Origin: Azotobacter salinestris | GTDB lineage: Bacteria; Pseudomonadota; Gammaproteobacteria; Pseudomonadales; Pseudomonadaceae | Length of the DNA stretch: 64,000 bases | Reading direction: 5' to 3' | NCBI RefSeq assembly: GCF_009363155.1 | Contig: NZ_CP045302.1 | Span: forward strand, 2,587,001 to 2,651,000 | Part shown: piece after piece, positions 8,529 to 17,652 of the stretch | Layout of the letters: the number at the start of each line of letters is the position of its first letter | Numbering within the stretch: the first letter of the stretch is position 1 | Made by a program: the position numbers and the translations under genes | The notes under the pieces: generated by a model | Databases searched by the model: none | What the model saw: only the letters and a program-made list of their open reading frames with translations | Told to the model about the DNA's origin: nothing

Positions 8529-9275
8529 ATGAACCATTTCATCTCGGGACAGAGCCCGTCGCAGGGAACGACCGAGGCCCGGACCGAATCCGAAAACGCC
8601 GAGGTGGCCCTGAAGAACATCGTCGAGGGCTTCCACCGCTTCCGCACCGAGGTCTTTCCCCAGCAGCGGGAGTTCTACCGCGCCCTGGCCAGTGCCCAGC
8701 GCCCACGAGCGATGTTCATCACCTGCGCCGACTCGCGCATCGTCCCCGAACTGATCACCCAGAGCGCGCCGGGCGACCTGTTCGTCACCCGCAACGTCGG
8801 CAACGTGGTGCCGCCCTACGGGCAGATCAACGGCGGCGTGTCCACCGCCATCGAATATGCGGTGATGGCGCTCGGCGTGCATCACATCATCGTCTGTGGC
8901 CATTCCGACTGCGGCGCCATGAAGGCGGTGATGGACCCGCCGACCCTGGAGAGCATGCCCACCGTCAAGGCCTGGCTGCGCCATGCCGAGGTGGCCAAGA
9001 CCGTGGTGGAGCAGAACCGCTGCAGCTGCGCCGGCCGCGACACCCTGGAAGTGCTCACCGAGGAGAACGTGGTCGCCCAGCTCGACCACCTGCGCACCCA
9101 TCCCTCGGTGGCGGCACGCCTGGCCAACGGCCAGTTGTTCATCCACGGCTGGGTCTACTCCATCGAGACGTCCGAGATCAAGGCCTACGATGCCGAGCAG
9201 GGCTGCTTCCGCCCCCTCGACAGCGAAGGCTCGGTTCCCATGGCTACCCCGCGCCCGCGCTTCCACCAGCGCTAG
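8529..9275 (+). CDS. beta-class carbonic anhydrase
   Basis: Interconverts CO2 and bicarbonate in the cytosol. The 248-residue protein has the beta-class zinc signature: ITCADSRIVPE (Cys, then the Asp-Arg dyad) near residue 63, and HHIIVCGHSDCGAMKAV supplying the zinc His and second Cys near residue 120. I chose the ATG at 8529 because AGGGAGG precedes it by 8 bases; the longer upstream frame has no family similarity. A terminator separates it from the following SulP transporter, with which it forms a recurrent pair in Pseudomonas (bicarbonate handling). The phased repeats upstream suggest dedicated regulation. Confidence 0.95.
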   Translation: MNHFISGQSPSQGTTEARTESENAEVALKNIVEGFHRFRTEVFPQQREFYRALASAQRPRAMFITCADSRIVPELITQSAPGDLFVTRNVGNVVPPYGQINGGVSTAIEYAVMALGVHHIIVCGHSDCGAMKAVMDPPTLESMPTVKAWLRHAEVAKTVVEQNRCSCAGRDTLEVLTEENVVAQLDHLRTHPSVAARLANGQLFIHGWVYSIETSEIKAYDAEQGCFRPLDSEGSVPMATPRPRFHQR

Positions 9276-9293
9276 CGCCGCGGCAAGTCCGCC

Positions 9294-9322
9294 AGGCCGA
9301 TCCCCGTGATCGGCCTTGTTTT
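9294..9322 (+). terminator. Rho-independent terminator after carbonic anhydrase
   Basis: Stem with perfect 9-bp arms AGGCCGATC / GATCGGCCT around a 5-base loop, followed by TGTTTTTTA. It lies 18 bases after the stop codon. Confidence 0.88.
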
Positions 9323-9407
9323 TTACTTTCGCCCGGTCTTCCGGTGCGGGGCTGCCGCCCTGCGCCGCGGGCGGGTCATGTCCGATTCGCACATGGAAGG
9401 AGCCTCC

Positions 9408-10952
9408 ATGAACCTTGAAACCCTGAAATCCACCCTGCCACGGGACGCCATGGCCTCCGTGGTGGTCTTTCTCGTCGCCCTGCCGCTGTGCATGGGCGTC
9501 GCCATCGCCTCCGGCATGCCGCCGGCCAAGGGCCTGATCACCGGCATCATCGGCGGCCTGGTGGTCGGCGCTCTGGCCGGTGCGCCGCTGCAGGTCAGCG
9601 GTCCGGCTGCGGGCCTCGCCGTGCTGGTCTTCGAGCTGGTGCGCCAGCACGGCATCGCCATGCTCGGACCGATCCTGCTGCTCGCCGGCCTGATCCAGCT
9701 GCTCGCCGGACGCCTGCGCCTGGGCTGCTGGTTCCGCGTCACCGCGCCGGCGGTGGTCTACGGCATGCTGGCGGGGATCGGCATCCTGATCATCCTGTCG
9801 CAGCTGCACGTGATGCTCGACGCTTCGCCGCAGGCCTCCGGCCTGAACAACCTGCAGGCCTTCCCGGCGGCGCTGGTCGATGCCCTGCCGTTCGGCGCCG
9901 GCGACGGCTGGAGCGCCGGCCTGCTCGGCCTGCTGACCATCGGCACGATGTGGCTGTGGGACAAGCGCAAGCCGGCCAAGCTGCGTTTCCTGCCCGGCGC
10001 GCTGCTCGGCGTGAGCCTGGCGACGCTGCTCAGCCTGATCTTCTCGATGGACGTGCGCCGGGTCGAGGTGCCGGCCAACCTGGGCGATGCCATCGACTGG
10101 GTGCAGCCGGCCGACCTGCTGCGCCTGCTGACCGATCCCACCCTGCTGATCGCGGCGCTGACCCTGGCCTTCATCGCCAGCGCCGAGACCCTGCTGTCGG
10201 CCGCCGCGGTGGACCGCATGCACCAGGGCAAGCGCGCCGACTTCGACCGCGAGCTGACTTCCCAGGGCGTCGGCAACATGCTCTGCGGCCTGCTCGGCGC
10301 CCTGCCGATGACCGGGGTGATCGTGCGCAGCTCGGCCAACGTGCAGGCCGGCGCCGTCACCCGCATGTCCGCCATCCTCCACGGCCTCTGGCTGCTGGCC
10401 TTCGTCCTGCTGCTGACCGCGGTGCTGCAGAGCATTCCGGTGGCCAGCCTGGCCGGGGTGCTGGTCTACACCGGGGTCAAGCTGGTCGACATCAAGGCCC
10501 TGCGCGGTCTGGGCCGCTACGGCCGCATGCCGATGTTCGTCTACGGCGCCACGGCGCTGGCGATCGTCTTCACCGACCTGCTGACCGGGGTGATGATCGG
10601 TTTCGCCCTGACCCTGGGCAAGCTCGCCTGGCGCGCCTCGCGGCTGAAGATCAACCTGGTCTATGACGAGGGCGGGCGCACCGCGGAACTGCGCATGGTC
10701 GGCTCCGCGACCTTCCTCAAGGTGCCGGAACTGTCCCGCGTGCTGGCCTCGGTCCGCCCGGGCACCCAGCTGCACGTACCGCTGGATCACCTGAACTATA
10801 TCGACCACGCCTGCATGGAGCTGCTCGACGAATGGCGCGCCGCCAGCGCGGCCAACGGCTCCGAGCTGGTGCTCGAGTCCCGTGCGGTGAAGCGCCGCCT
10901 GGAAGGCCGGGTGCGCACCACCGTCGGCATCGGCGGCGCCGGCTCGGCCTGA
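9408..10952 (+). CDS. SulP-family anion (bicarbonate/sulfate) transporter
   Basis: Inner-membrane anion permease of 514 residues. Start ATG 9408 is preceded by GAAGGAG at good spacing. The N-terminal 400 residues are a run of hydrophobic helices with the SulP signature near residues 10-75 (ASVVVFLVALPLCMGVAIA, GALAGAPLQVSGPAAGLAV). The last 90 residues form a STAS-like domain (HVPLDHLNYIDHACMELLDE). Because it follows a carbonic anhydrase, bicarbonate uptake is a plausible role; many relatives were simply called sulfate transporters. Substrate not proven from sequence. Confidence 0.92.
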   Translation: MNLETLKSTLPRDAMASVVVFLVALPLCMGVAIASGMPPAKGLITGIIGGLVVGALAGAPLQVSGPAAGLAVLVFELVRQHGIAMLGPILLLAGLIQLLAGRLRLGCWFRVTAPAVVYGMLAGIGILIILSQLHVMLDASPQASGLNNLQAFPAALVDALPFGAGDGWSAGLLGLLTIGTMWLWDKRKPAKLRFLPGALLGVSLATLLSLIFSMDVRRVEVPANLGDAIDWVQPADLLRLLTDPTLLIAALTLAFIASAETLLSAAAVDRMHQGKRADFDRELTSQGVGNMLCGLLGALPMTGVIVRSSANVQAGAVTRMSAILHGLWLLAFVLLLTAVLQSIPVASLAGVLVYTGVKLVDIKALRGLGRYGRMPMFVYGATALAIVFTDLLTGVMIGFALTLGKLAWRASRLKINLVYDEGGRTAELRMVGSATFLKVPELSRVLASVRPGTQLHVPLDHLNYIDHACMELLDEWRAASAANGSELVLESRAVKRRLEGRVRTTVGIGGAGSA

Positions 10953-10970
10953 AAATCCGCTCAGGCCCCG

Positions 10971-11006
10971 GCCATCCGCCCTCCCGCAACCGCGAGGGCG
11001 GATGGC
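10971..11006. terminator. strong hairpin between convergent genes
   Basis: Perfect 13-bp arms GCCATCCGCCCTC and GAGGGCGGATGGC around a 10-base loop, between the SulP gene and the convergent downstream gene. No T-tract follows, so it may act as an RNA-stabilising or bidirectional termination hairpin. Confidence 0.6.
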
Positions 11007-11097
11007 TCGGTGAAACCCCCTCAGCTTCCCGCCGCCCCGATGCCCCTGAGAAGGCGCGCAGGCAATCTCCGGGAACCGGAAACGCCGTCTCCTGCGC

Positions 11098-11775
11098 CTA
11101 TCGACCGGCGCGCAGCGCCACCGGCATGGTCCCCAGCCGGCTCAGCTGCAACTCCACCCCGAACTGCCGTGACAGGCAGGGCCAGGCCAGCCAGGCGGCG
11201 ACGGTCTTCGGATTGCTCAGGCGGGCGCGGTAGGCGTCCAGGGACACCTGCTCGGACAGGGTGTTGCCGAGCAGGCCGTTCACCGCGAGCGCCACGGCCT
11301 CGTCCAGCCGGTTGGCGAAGTCCTCGCCGATCAGCCGGTGGGCGATCAGGTTGGCCACCGTGGTATCCAGGGGGATCAGCGGCTGGCCGATGAAGGCGAT
11401 GTAGCGATCGTTCACCTCCTCGACCAGCCGATGCGCCAGATAGGCCTCGTCGAGCAGGCCGGCGAGGCCTTCCTGCCCCTCCAGCATCTCCGGCGGGCTG
11501 AGGAAGAAGTGTTCGGCCACCTTCAGCACCGGCTTGATCTGCGCCTCGATGCCGGCTTCGCAGGCGACCGCGTGGGCCGCCTCGAGCAGTTCCGGCACCT
11601 GCTCCAGATATCCATCGACAAACTTCGTCAGCACCCCCAGCGCATCCTCCTCGGGCAGGCAGATGGCGGGGTGCAGGTACTGCATCCGGCTTTCCAGCTG
11701 GCGAGTGAGCGTGCCGTGACGGGCTTCGTGCAGGCGGGCGCTCTCGATCAGCTGGCGCAAGGCTGGAATATTCAA
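11098..11775 (-). CDS. conserved protein of unknown function next to the cox cluster
   Basis: A soluble, mostly helical protein of 225 residues with no signal peptide or membrane segment. Features visible are an N-terminal MNIPALRQLIESARLHEARH, an acidic central helix region and LVEEVNDRYIAFIGQPLIPL around residues 135-155. I recognise the family only as a conserved Pseudomonas protein encoded beside coxB (in P. aeruginosa the gene between the SulP transporter and coxB, from memory). GAGGAGT lies 8 bases before the ATG. It is transcribed away from coxB, so the 470-base gap between them holds divergent promoters. Function unknown. Confidence 0.75.
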   Translation of the reverse strand: MNIPALRQLIESARLHEARHGTLTRQLESRMQYLHPAICLPEEDALGVLTKFVDGYLEQVPELLEAAHAVACEAGIEAQIKPVLKVAEHFFLSPPEMLEGQEGLAGLLDEAYLAHRLVEEVNDRYIAFIGQPLIPLDTTVANLIAHRLIGEDFANRLDEAVALAVNGLLGNTLSEQVSLDAYRARLSNPKTVAAWLAWPCLSRQFGVELQLSRLGTMPVALRAGR

Positions 11776-12247
11776 AGGCGGTACTCCTCGGGTTTCTGCG
11801 GTAAGGCAGCCTCCCTGGCCACTGGATAGACCTGCCTAGCTTAGACGCCCGTACCGCGTGCCGCTATTGGCCAGTGGCCGCCCGGGCTGCAAAAACCATC
11901 CCCCTCCTCGCCGCTGTCTATACTCGACTCGAAACACGCTTACCGGAGTAAGGCCCGACTGCGCCGCGCAGGCCGGGGTTCTGCGGTAGCGGGTCGCGGG
12001 AATAGGGAAGGCCGGCATGCAGGCCATGTGGGAGCGCAGCGGGCAAGGCCAGGCAAGGCGGGAGCGAACAGGGACGACGAGCGCGCGCTCCGGTCCGGCT
12101 CCGCGCGGCATGGTCGAGCACGGCGATTTCACAGGGACTGCTCCGGCGGTTTCCGGTGACCCGTCCGAGCCGGAGAAGGCCCGGCAGCAGCACCCTGCGT
12201 CGACGGTTCCGCCAGCGGGATTAAAAGAACGATAAGGGGAACCCGCA
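11776..12247. other. divergent promoter region upstream of the cytochrome oxidase operon
   Basis: About 470 bases without a convincing gene. A 72-codon plus-strand frame at 12017-12235 has no recognisable content and low-complexity composition, so I do not call it. The oxidase promoter should lie here, but I could not single out a recognition site by eye. Confidence 0.5.
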
Positions 12248-13423
12248 ATGATGCGACATCCACGACTCTGGATGGGTCTTCTGTCGTGCTCGGCCCTGTC
12301 CCAGGCGCAGGCCGCCTGGGATGTGAACATGCGGCCGGGAGTCACGGAAGTCAGCCGTTCCGTCTTCGACCTGCACATGACCATCTTCTGGATCTGCGTG
12401 GCCATCGGCGTGCTGGTGTTCGGCGTGATGTTCTGGTCGATGTTCGCCCACCGCCGCTCACGGCACCCACAGCCCGCGCACTTCCACGAGAACACCAAGG
12501 TCGAGGTGCTGTGGACGGTGATCCCGCTCCTGATCCTGATCGCCATGGCGGTGCCGGCGACCCGCACCCTGCTGCACATCTACGACCCGTCCGAGCCCGA
12601 CCTGGACATCCAGGTCACCGGCTACCAGTGGAAGTGGCACTACAAGTACCTGGGCGAGGACGTCGAGTTCTTCAGCAACATGTCCACCGCGCGCGAGGCC
12701 ATCGGCGATCAGGCGCCGAAGAACGACCACTACCTGCTGGAAGTGGACGAGCCGCTGGTGATCCCGGCCGGCGCCAAGGTGCGCTTTCTGGTCACCGCGG
12801 CGGACGTCATCCATTCCTGGTGGGTGCCGGAGCTGGCGGTGAAGAAGGACGCCATTCCCGGCTTCATCAACGAGACCTGGACCCGCGTCGGCGAGCCGGG
12901 CCTCTACCGCGGCCAGTGCACCGAGCTGTGCGGCAAGGATCATGGCTTCATGCCGGTGGTGGTGGAGGTCAAGGCGCCCGCCGACTACAGCGCCTGGCTG
13001 GCCGGCCGCAAGGCCGCCGCCGCCGAGCGCGCGGCGCAGGCCGCCCGGGAGTGGACCCGCGAGGAGCTGATCGCCCAGGGCGAGCAGGTCTACCGGACCG
13101 CCTGCGCCGCCTGCCACCAGCTCGGCGGCCAGGGCGTGCCGCCGGCGTTCCCGGCCCTCACCGGCTCGGCGATCGCCACCGGGCCGAAGGAAGGCCACAT
13201 CGACATCGTCGTCAACGGCAAGCCGGGCACCGCCATGGCCGCCTTCGGCAAGCAGTTCTCCGACGTCGATCTGGCCGCGGTGATCACCTACGAGCGCAAC
13301 GCCCTGGGCAACGCAGTCGGCGACAGCGTCACCCCGCAGGACATTCACACCTTCCGGCAAGCCCAGGAGGCCGGCCAGGGTATGCAGCCCGGCCAATCCC
13401 AACCCCAGTCCCAGCCCCAATAG
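12248..13423 (+). CDS. coxB: cytochrome c oxidase subunit II with fused cytochrome c domain
   Basis: Electron entry subunit of the aa3-type terminal oxidase. The 391-residue protein has a signal peptide (about 1-22), two membrane helices (about 42-65 and 85-105), then the CuA cupredoxin domain with GQCTELCGKDHGFMPVVVE around residues 220-238 (two Cys, Glu, His, Met ligands). A C-terminal cytochrome c domain follows, with heme motif CAACH near residue 285. This is the caa3-like architecture where cytochrome c is fused to subunit II. AGGGGA lies 9 bases before the ATG. First gene of the operon coxB-coxA-ctaG-subunit III. Confidence 0.97.
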   Translation: MMRHPRLWMGLLSCSALSQAQAAWDVNMRPGVTEVSRSVFDLHMTIFWICVAIGVLVFGVMFWSMFAHRRSRHPQPAHFHENTKVEVLWTVIPLLILIAMAVPATRTLLHIYDPSEPDLDIQVTGYQWKWHYKYLGEDVEFFSNMSTAREAIGDQAPKNDHYLLEVDEPLVIPAGAKVRFLVTAADVIHSWWVPELAVKKDAIPGFINETWTRVGEPGLYRGQCTELCGKDHGFMPVVVEVKAPADYSAWLAGRKAAAAERAAQAAREWTREELIAQGEQVYRTACAACHQLGGQGVPPAFPALTGSAIATGPKEGHIDIVVNGKPGTAMAAFGKQFSDVDLAAVITYERNALGNAVGDSVTPQDIHTFRQAQEAGQGMQPGQSQPQSQPQ

Positions 13424-13436
13424 AGGAGAGGCCACG

Positions 13437-15029
13437 ATGAGCGCAGTGATCGAGCCGGGCCACGCCGGCCATGACGAACACCCTCACGGTCCGGCCAGGG
13501 GCCTGATGCGCTGGGTGCTGACCACCAACCACAAGGACATCGGCACCCTGTACCTGTGGTTCAGCTTCACCGCCTTCCTGCTCGGCGGCAGCATGGCCAT
13601 GATCATCCGCGCCGAGCTGTTCCAGCCGGGACTGCAGATCGTCCAGCCGGAATTCTTCAACCAGATGACCACCATGCACGGCCTGATCATGGTCTTCGGC
13701 GCGGTGATGCCGGCCTTCGTCGGCCTGGCCAACTGGATGATCCCGCTGATGATCGGCGCGCCGGACATGGCCTTGCCGAGGATGAACAACTTCAGCTTCT
13801 GGCTGCTGCCGGCGGCCTTCAGCCTGCTGGTCAGCACCCTGTTCATGGAGGGCGGCGGGCCGAACTTCGGCTGGACCTTCTACGCGCCGCTGTCCACCAC
13901 CTTCGCGCCGGAGAGCGTGACCTTCTTCATCTTCGCCATCCACCTGATGGGCATCAGCTCGATCATGGGCGCGATCAACGTGATCGCCACGGTGCTCAAC
14001 CTGCGCGCCCCCGGCATGACCCTGATGAAGATGCCGCTGTTCTGCTGGACCTGGCTGATCACCGCCTTCCTCCTCATCGCGGTGATGCCGGTGCTGGCCG
14101 GGGTGGTGACCATGATGCTGATGGACATCCACTTCGGCACCAGCTTCTTCAATGCCGCCGGCGGCGGCGACCCGGTGCTGTTCCAGCACGTGTTCTGGTT
14201 CTTCGGCCACCCCGAGGTATACATCATGATCCTGCCGGCCTTCGGCGCGGTCAGCTCGATCATTCCGACCTTCAGCCGCAAGCCGCTGTTCGGCTACACC
14301 TCGATGGTCTACGCCACCGGCGCCATCGCCTTCCTGTCCTTCATCGTCTGGGCCCACCACATGTTCACCGTGGGCATGCCGGTGGCCGGCGAGCTGTTCT
14401 TCATGTACGCCACCATGCTGATCGCCGTGCCCACCGGGGTGAAGGTGTTCAACTGGGTGAGCACCATGTGGCGCGGCTCGCTGACCTTCGAGGCGCCGAT
14501 GCTGTTCGCCGTGGCCTTCGTCATCCTCTTCACCATCGGCGGCTTCTCCGGGCTGATGCTGTCCATCGCCCCGGCCGACTTCCAGTACCACGACACCTAC
14601 TTCGTGGTGGCGCACTTCCACTACGTGCTGGTGCCCGGGGCGATCTTCGGCATCTTCGCCTCGGCCTACTACTGGCTGCCCAAGTGGACCGGGCACATGT
14701 ACGACGAAACCCTGGCCAGGTGGCATTTCTGGCTGTCCTTCGTCGGCATGAACCTGGCCTTCTTCCCCATGCACTTCGTCGGCCTGGCCGGCATGCCGCG
14801 GCGCATCCCCGACTACAACCTGCAGTTCGCCGACTTCAACATGCTCTCCAGCATCGGCGCCTTCCTGTTCGGCGCCACCCAGCTGCTGTTCCTGTACCTG
14901 GTCATCAAGTGCATCCGCGGCGGCGAGCCGGCCTCGGCCAAGCCCTGGGACGGCGCCCACGGCCTCGAGTGGTCGGTGCCCTCCCCGGCGCCCTACCACA
15001 CCTTCAGCATCCCGCCGGAGGTGAAGTGA
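13437..15029 (+). CDS. coxA: cytochrome c oxidase subunit I
   Basis: Catalytic heme-copper subunit that reduces O2 and pumps protons. It has 530 residues and twelve membrane helices. The ligands are visible: the heme a His in MTTMHGLIMVFG, the CuB His and cross-linked Tyr in FFGHPEVYIMILP, the two CuB His in WAHHMFTVGMP, and the heme a3/heme a His pair in VAHFHYVLVPGA. The conserved GGSMAMIIRAEL and DYNLQFADFN segments are also present. It begins 13 bases after coxB behind GAGGAGAGG. All expected catalytic residues are present, so it should be active. Confidence 0.98.
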   Translation: MSAVIEPGHAGHDEHPHGPARGLMRWVLTTNHKDIGTLYLWFSFTAFLLGGSMAMIIRAELFQPGLQIVQPEFFNQMTTMHGLIMVFGAVMPAFVGLANWMIPLMIGAPDMALPRMNNFSFWLLPAAFSLLVSTLFMEGGGPNFGWTFYAPLSTTFAPESVTFFIFAIHLMGISSIMGAINVIATVLNLRAPGMTLMKMPLFCWTWLITAFLLIAVMPVLAGVVTMMLMDIHFGTSFFNAAGGGDPVLFQHVFWFFGHPEVYIMILPAFGAVSSIIPTFSRKPLFGYTSMVYATGAIAFLSFIVWAHHMFTVGMPVAGELFFMYATMLIAVPTGVKVFNWVSTMWRGSLTFEAPMLFAVAFVILFTIGGFSGLMLSIAPADFQYHDTYFVVAHFHYVLVPGAIFGIFASAYYWLPKWTGHMYDETLARWHFWLSFVGMNLAFFPMHFVGLAGMPRRIPDYNLQFADFNMLSSIGAFLFGATQLLFLYLVIKCIRGGEPASAKPWDGAHGLEWSVPSPAPYHTFSIPPEVK

Positions 15030-15030
15030 C

Positions 15031-15579
15031 ATGAACGACGGCCTGCCGACTGCCCGCCTGGTCCGCCGCCTGCTGCTGGTGGTGGCGGCCATGTTCGCCT
15101 TCGGCTTCGCCCTGGTGCCCCTGTACGACGTGATGTGCCAGGCCTTCGGCATCAACGGCAAGACCGCCGGCGCCTGGCAGGGCACGCAGGCGGTGGACGA
15201 ATCGCGCACCGTGCGCGTGCAGTTCCTCGCCAGCAACGCCGCCGGCATGACCTGGGAATTCCAGCCGCTGCAGGACGAGCTGGTGGTGCATCCCGGCGCC
15301 AGCAACCAGATGCTGTTCGTCGCCCATAACCCCAGCGACCGGCCGATGACCGCCCAGGCCATCCCCAGCGTCGCCCCGGCGCGGGCGGCGGCCTGGTTCC
15401 ACAAGACCGAGTGCTTCTGCTTCACCCAGCAGGTCCTCATGCCGGGCGAGCGCATCGAGATGCCGGTGCGCTTCGTCGTCGACCGCGACCTGCCGGACGA
15501 CGTGCGGCACCTGACCCTCGGCTACACGCTGTTCGACATCACCGAGCGCCAGGGGCCGCCGGCCCAGGCCGCCCGTTAA
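15031..15579 (+). CDS. ctaG: cytochrome c oxidase assembly protein CtaG/Cox11
   Basis: Copper chaperone that delivers CuB to subunit I. The 182-residue protein has one N-terminal membrane anchor (about 8-30, LLLVVAAMFAFGFALVPLYD) and a periplasmic domain carrying the copper motif HKTECFCFTQQ around residues 125-135 (CFC cysteines present). GQRIEMPV-type strand (here GERIEMPVRFVVD) follows. It begins one base after the coxA stop, so translation is probably coupled. Confidence 0.96.
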   Translation: MNDGLPTARLVRRLLLVVAAMFAFGFALVPLYDVMCQAFGINGKTAGAWQGTQAVDESRTVRVQFLASNAAGMTWEFQPLQDELVVHPGASNQMLFVAHNPSDRPMTAQAIPSVAPARAAAWFHKTECFCFTQQVLMPGERIEMPVRFVVDRDLPDDVRHLTLGYTLFDITERQGPPAQAAR

Positions 15580-15593
15580 GGAGAAGAACGACC

Positions 15594-16484
15594 ATGTCGA
15601 CGCCCCACGAGCACTATTACGTTCCCGCCCAGAGCAAGTGGCCGATCATCGCCACCCTCGGCCTGCTGATCACCGTCTTCGGGCTCGGCAGCTGGTTCAA
15701 CGACCTCAAGGCCGGACGCGACGAGATCTCCGGGCCGGTGATCTTCTTCGTCGGCGCCCTGCTGATCGCCTGGATGCTGTTCGGCTGGTTCGGCAACGTG
15801 ATCCGCGAAGGCCGCGCCGGGCTCTACAGCGCGCAGATGGACCGCTCGTTCCGCTGGGGCATGAGTTGGTTCATCTTCTCCGAGGTGATGTTCTTCCTGG
15901 CCTTCTTCGGCACCCTCTTCTACATCCGCTACTGGACCGGCCCCTGGCTCGCCGGCGAGGGCGACAAGGGCATCAGCCACATGCTCTGGCCGGACTTCCA
16001 GTACACCTGGCCGCTGCTGGAGAACCCCGATCCGAAGCAGTACCCGGCACCGAGCGGGACCATCAGCCCCTGGTCGCTGCCGCTGGTCAACACCATCCTG
16101 CTGGTGTCCTCCAGCTTCACCGTGACCTTCGCCCACCACGCGCTGAAGAACGGCAATCGCCAGAAGCTGAAGCTCTGGCTGGCGCTGACCGTCGGGCTCG
16201 GGGTGACCTTCCTGATCCTGCAGGCCGAGGAATACGTGCACGCCTACCAGGAGCTGGGGCTGACCCTGGGCTCGGGCATTTACGGCGCCACCTTCTTCAT
16301 GCTCACCGGCTTCCACGGCGCCCACGTGACCATCGGCGCGATCATCCTCACGGTGATGCTGTTCCGCGTGCTGCGCGGCCACTTCACCCCCCAGGAGCAC
16401 TTCGGCTTCGAGGCGGCGAGCTGGTACTGGCACTTCGTCGACGTGGTGTGGATCGGCCTGTTCATCTTCGTCTACGTGCTGTGA
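15594..16484 (+). CDS. cytochrome c oxidase subunit III
   Basis: Core membrane subunit that stabilises proton pumping by subunit I. The 296-residue protein starts at the ATG 15594 (AAGGAGAA upstream, 14 bases after ctaG); the longer open frame before it overlaps ctaG and is not family-like. Seven hydrophobic helices are visible, with RWGMSWFIFSEVMFFLAFF around residue 85 and the conserved HVTIGAIILTVMLFRVLRGH and FEAASWYWHFVDVVWIGLF near the C terminus. Last gene of the structural operon; a repeat-rich gap follows. Confidence 0.96.
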   Translation: MSTPHEHYYVPAQSKWPIIATLGLLITVFGLGSWFNDLKAGRDEISGPVIFFVGALLIAWMLFGWFGNVIREGRAGLYSAQMDRSFRWGMSWFIFSEVMFFLAFFGTLFYIRYWTGPWLAGEGDKGISHMLWPDFQYTWPLLENPDPKQYPAPSGTISPWSLPLVNTILLVSSSFTVTFAHHALKNGNRQKLKLWLALTVGLGVTFLILQAEEYVHAYQELGLTLGSGIYGATFFMLTGFHGAHVTIGAIILTVMLFRVLRGHFTPQEHFGFEAASWYWHFVDVVWIGLFIFVYVL

Positions 16485-16502
16485 ACAGGAAGCGGGACAG
16501 GG

Positions 16503-16630
16503 CGCAGGGTGGGTAACGGCGCAGCCTTGCCCACCAGAACCAAGGTGCTTGGTGGAAAACTCGCACAGCGATTTTCCACCGCACGGAACACCCACGGCGG
16601 GAAAGACCTGCGGTCGTTTCCCACCCTACG
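16503..16630. repeat. palindromic repeat cluster (GTGGAAAA...TTTTCCAC type)
   Basis: Several hairpins in the gap behind subunit III: GGTGGGT...GCCCACC, then GGTGGAAAA / TTTTCCACC around a 12-base loop (16550-16579), then a CCCACGGCGGGAAAG...CTTTCCC-like palindrome ending in CCACCCTACG. The GTGGAAAA/TTTTCCAC hairpin recurs near 32049-32083 and 46349-46378, so this is a dispersed intergenic repeat family of this genome. Confidence 0.7.
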
Positions 16631-16647
16631 AAACTACGAAACGGCGG

Positions 16648-16854
16648 CTACCAGGTCACATGGGAAACGAGCTGGCCGCTGTAGAAGCCCCAGGCGACCA
16701 GCGCCAGGGTCAGCGCGGCCAGACAGACCCGAACGTACAGCGCCTGCAGCACCCGGCGGGTACGGCCGGCGTCGTGGACCAGGAAGAACAGGCCGCTGAA
16801 CAGGCTGGCCAGCATCGCCAGCAGCGACAGGACAATCGCCACCTTGAGCAGCAT
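16648..16854 (-). CDS. twin transmembrane protein (DUF2909 family)
   Basis: Small membrane protein of 68 residues with two hydrophobic helices (about 3-26 and 43-60), joined by a short basic loop (HDAGRTRRVLQALYVR). The family is found as a small minus-strand gene between oxidase subunit III and the SURF1 gene in Pseudomonas, as here. No enzymatic motif. The ATG at 16854 gives the family length; the open frame continues upstream but into the divergent SURF1 gene. A role in oxidase assembly is only suggested by position. Confidence 0.8.
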   Translation of the reverse strand: MLLKVAIVLSLLAMLASLFSGLFFLVHDAGRTRRVLQALYVRVCLAALTLALVAWGFYSGQLVSHVTW

Positions 16855-16884
16855 GGACGGCTCCGGGGGGGTTAAGGGGGATGC

Positions 16885-17652
16885 GTGCAGTATAGTCCGC
16901 CGTCGAGAACGCCCGGCCGCCTGCCGTGGCGCCGCTTCCGCCCCGGCTGGGCGCCGAGCTTGCTGGTCGCGCTGCTGCTGCCGGTGCTGATCGGCCTGGG
17001 CTTCTGGCAGCTGTCGCGGGCCGAGGACAAGCGCGCCCTGCTCGACCAGTTCGAGGCCCGCCGCCAGGCCGAACCGCTCGCCCCGCCGGCGCTGAACGCC
17101 GCCGGTGCGCCGGCCTGGCAGCGGGTACGCCTGCACGGCCGCTTCGACCCGCAGCACAGCCTGCTGCTGGACAGCCGCACCCGCGCCGGCCGGCCCGGCG
17201 TCGAGCTGCTGCAACCCTTCCGGGACGACAGCGGCCAGTGGCTGCTGGTCAACCGCGGCTGGCTGCCCTGGCCCGACCGCCGCGTGATGCCGGCCTTCGC
17301 AACGCCGGACGAAGCTTTGTCACTGACCGCCTGGGTCTACCGCTCGCCCGGCAATCCCTTCCTGCTCGAGCACACCAGCGGCGACGCCTGGCCGCGGCTG
17401 GTCAACCGGGTCGACGCCGCCGCCCTCTGGCGCGAGCTGGGCCGCGACGGCCTGCCCGTCGAGCTGCGCCTGGAACCCGGTCCGGCCGCCTACGCGGTGG
17501 ACTGGCCGCTGCTCGCCATGGCCCCGGAGAAGCACCTGGGCTACGCCGTGCAATGGTTCGCCCTGGCCGCCGCCCTGCTCGTCCTGTTCATCTACCTCGG
17601 CATCCACCGCGCACGGGAGACCTCGCATGCCCTCACTCACCGCCCGGACTGA
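16885..17652 (+). CDS. SURF1-family oxidase assembly protein
   Basis: Inner-membrane factor needed for heme insertion into cytochrome oxidase subunit I. The 255-residue protein shows the typical N-terminal helix (about 22-44, GWAPSLLVALLLPVLIGLGF then WQLSRAEDKRALL), a large periplasmic domain (VNRGWLPWPDRR; PFLLEHTSGDAWPRLVNRVD) and a C-terminal helix (HLGYAVQWFALAAALLVLFI). The start is a GTG at 16885 behind AAGGGGG, 31 bases from the divergent DUF2909 gene. It overlaps the next gene by 26 bases. Confidence 0.92.
   Translation: MQYSPPSRTPGRLPWRRFRPGWAPSLLVALLLPVLIGLGFWQLSRAEDKRALLDQFEARRQAEPLAPPALNAAGAPAWQRVRLHGRFDPQHSLLLDSRTRAGRPGVELLQPFRDDSGQWLLVNRGWLPWPDRRVMPAFATPDEALSLTAWVYRSPGNPFLLEHTSGDAWPRLVNRVDAAALWRELGRDGLPVELRLEPGPAAYAVDWPLLAMAPEKHLGYAVQWFALAAALLVLFIYLGIHRARETSHALTHRPD

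Noticed and set aside
8388-10808. Minus-strand frame of over 800 codons across carbonic anhydrase and SulP
   Set aside because: Shadow of two clear genes; His/Gln/Gly-rich low-complexity content and no ribosome site.
12017-12235. 72-codon frame upstream of coxB
   Set aside because: No ribosome site or recognisable content; it lies where the oxidase promoter is expected.
13329-15455. Minus-strand frame of about 700 codons across coxA and ctaG
   Set aside because: Opposite strand of highly conserved oxidase genes; low-complexity protein.
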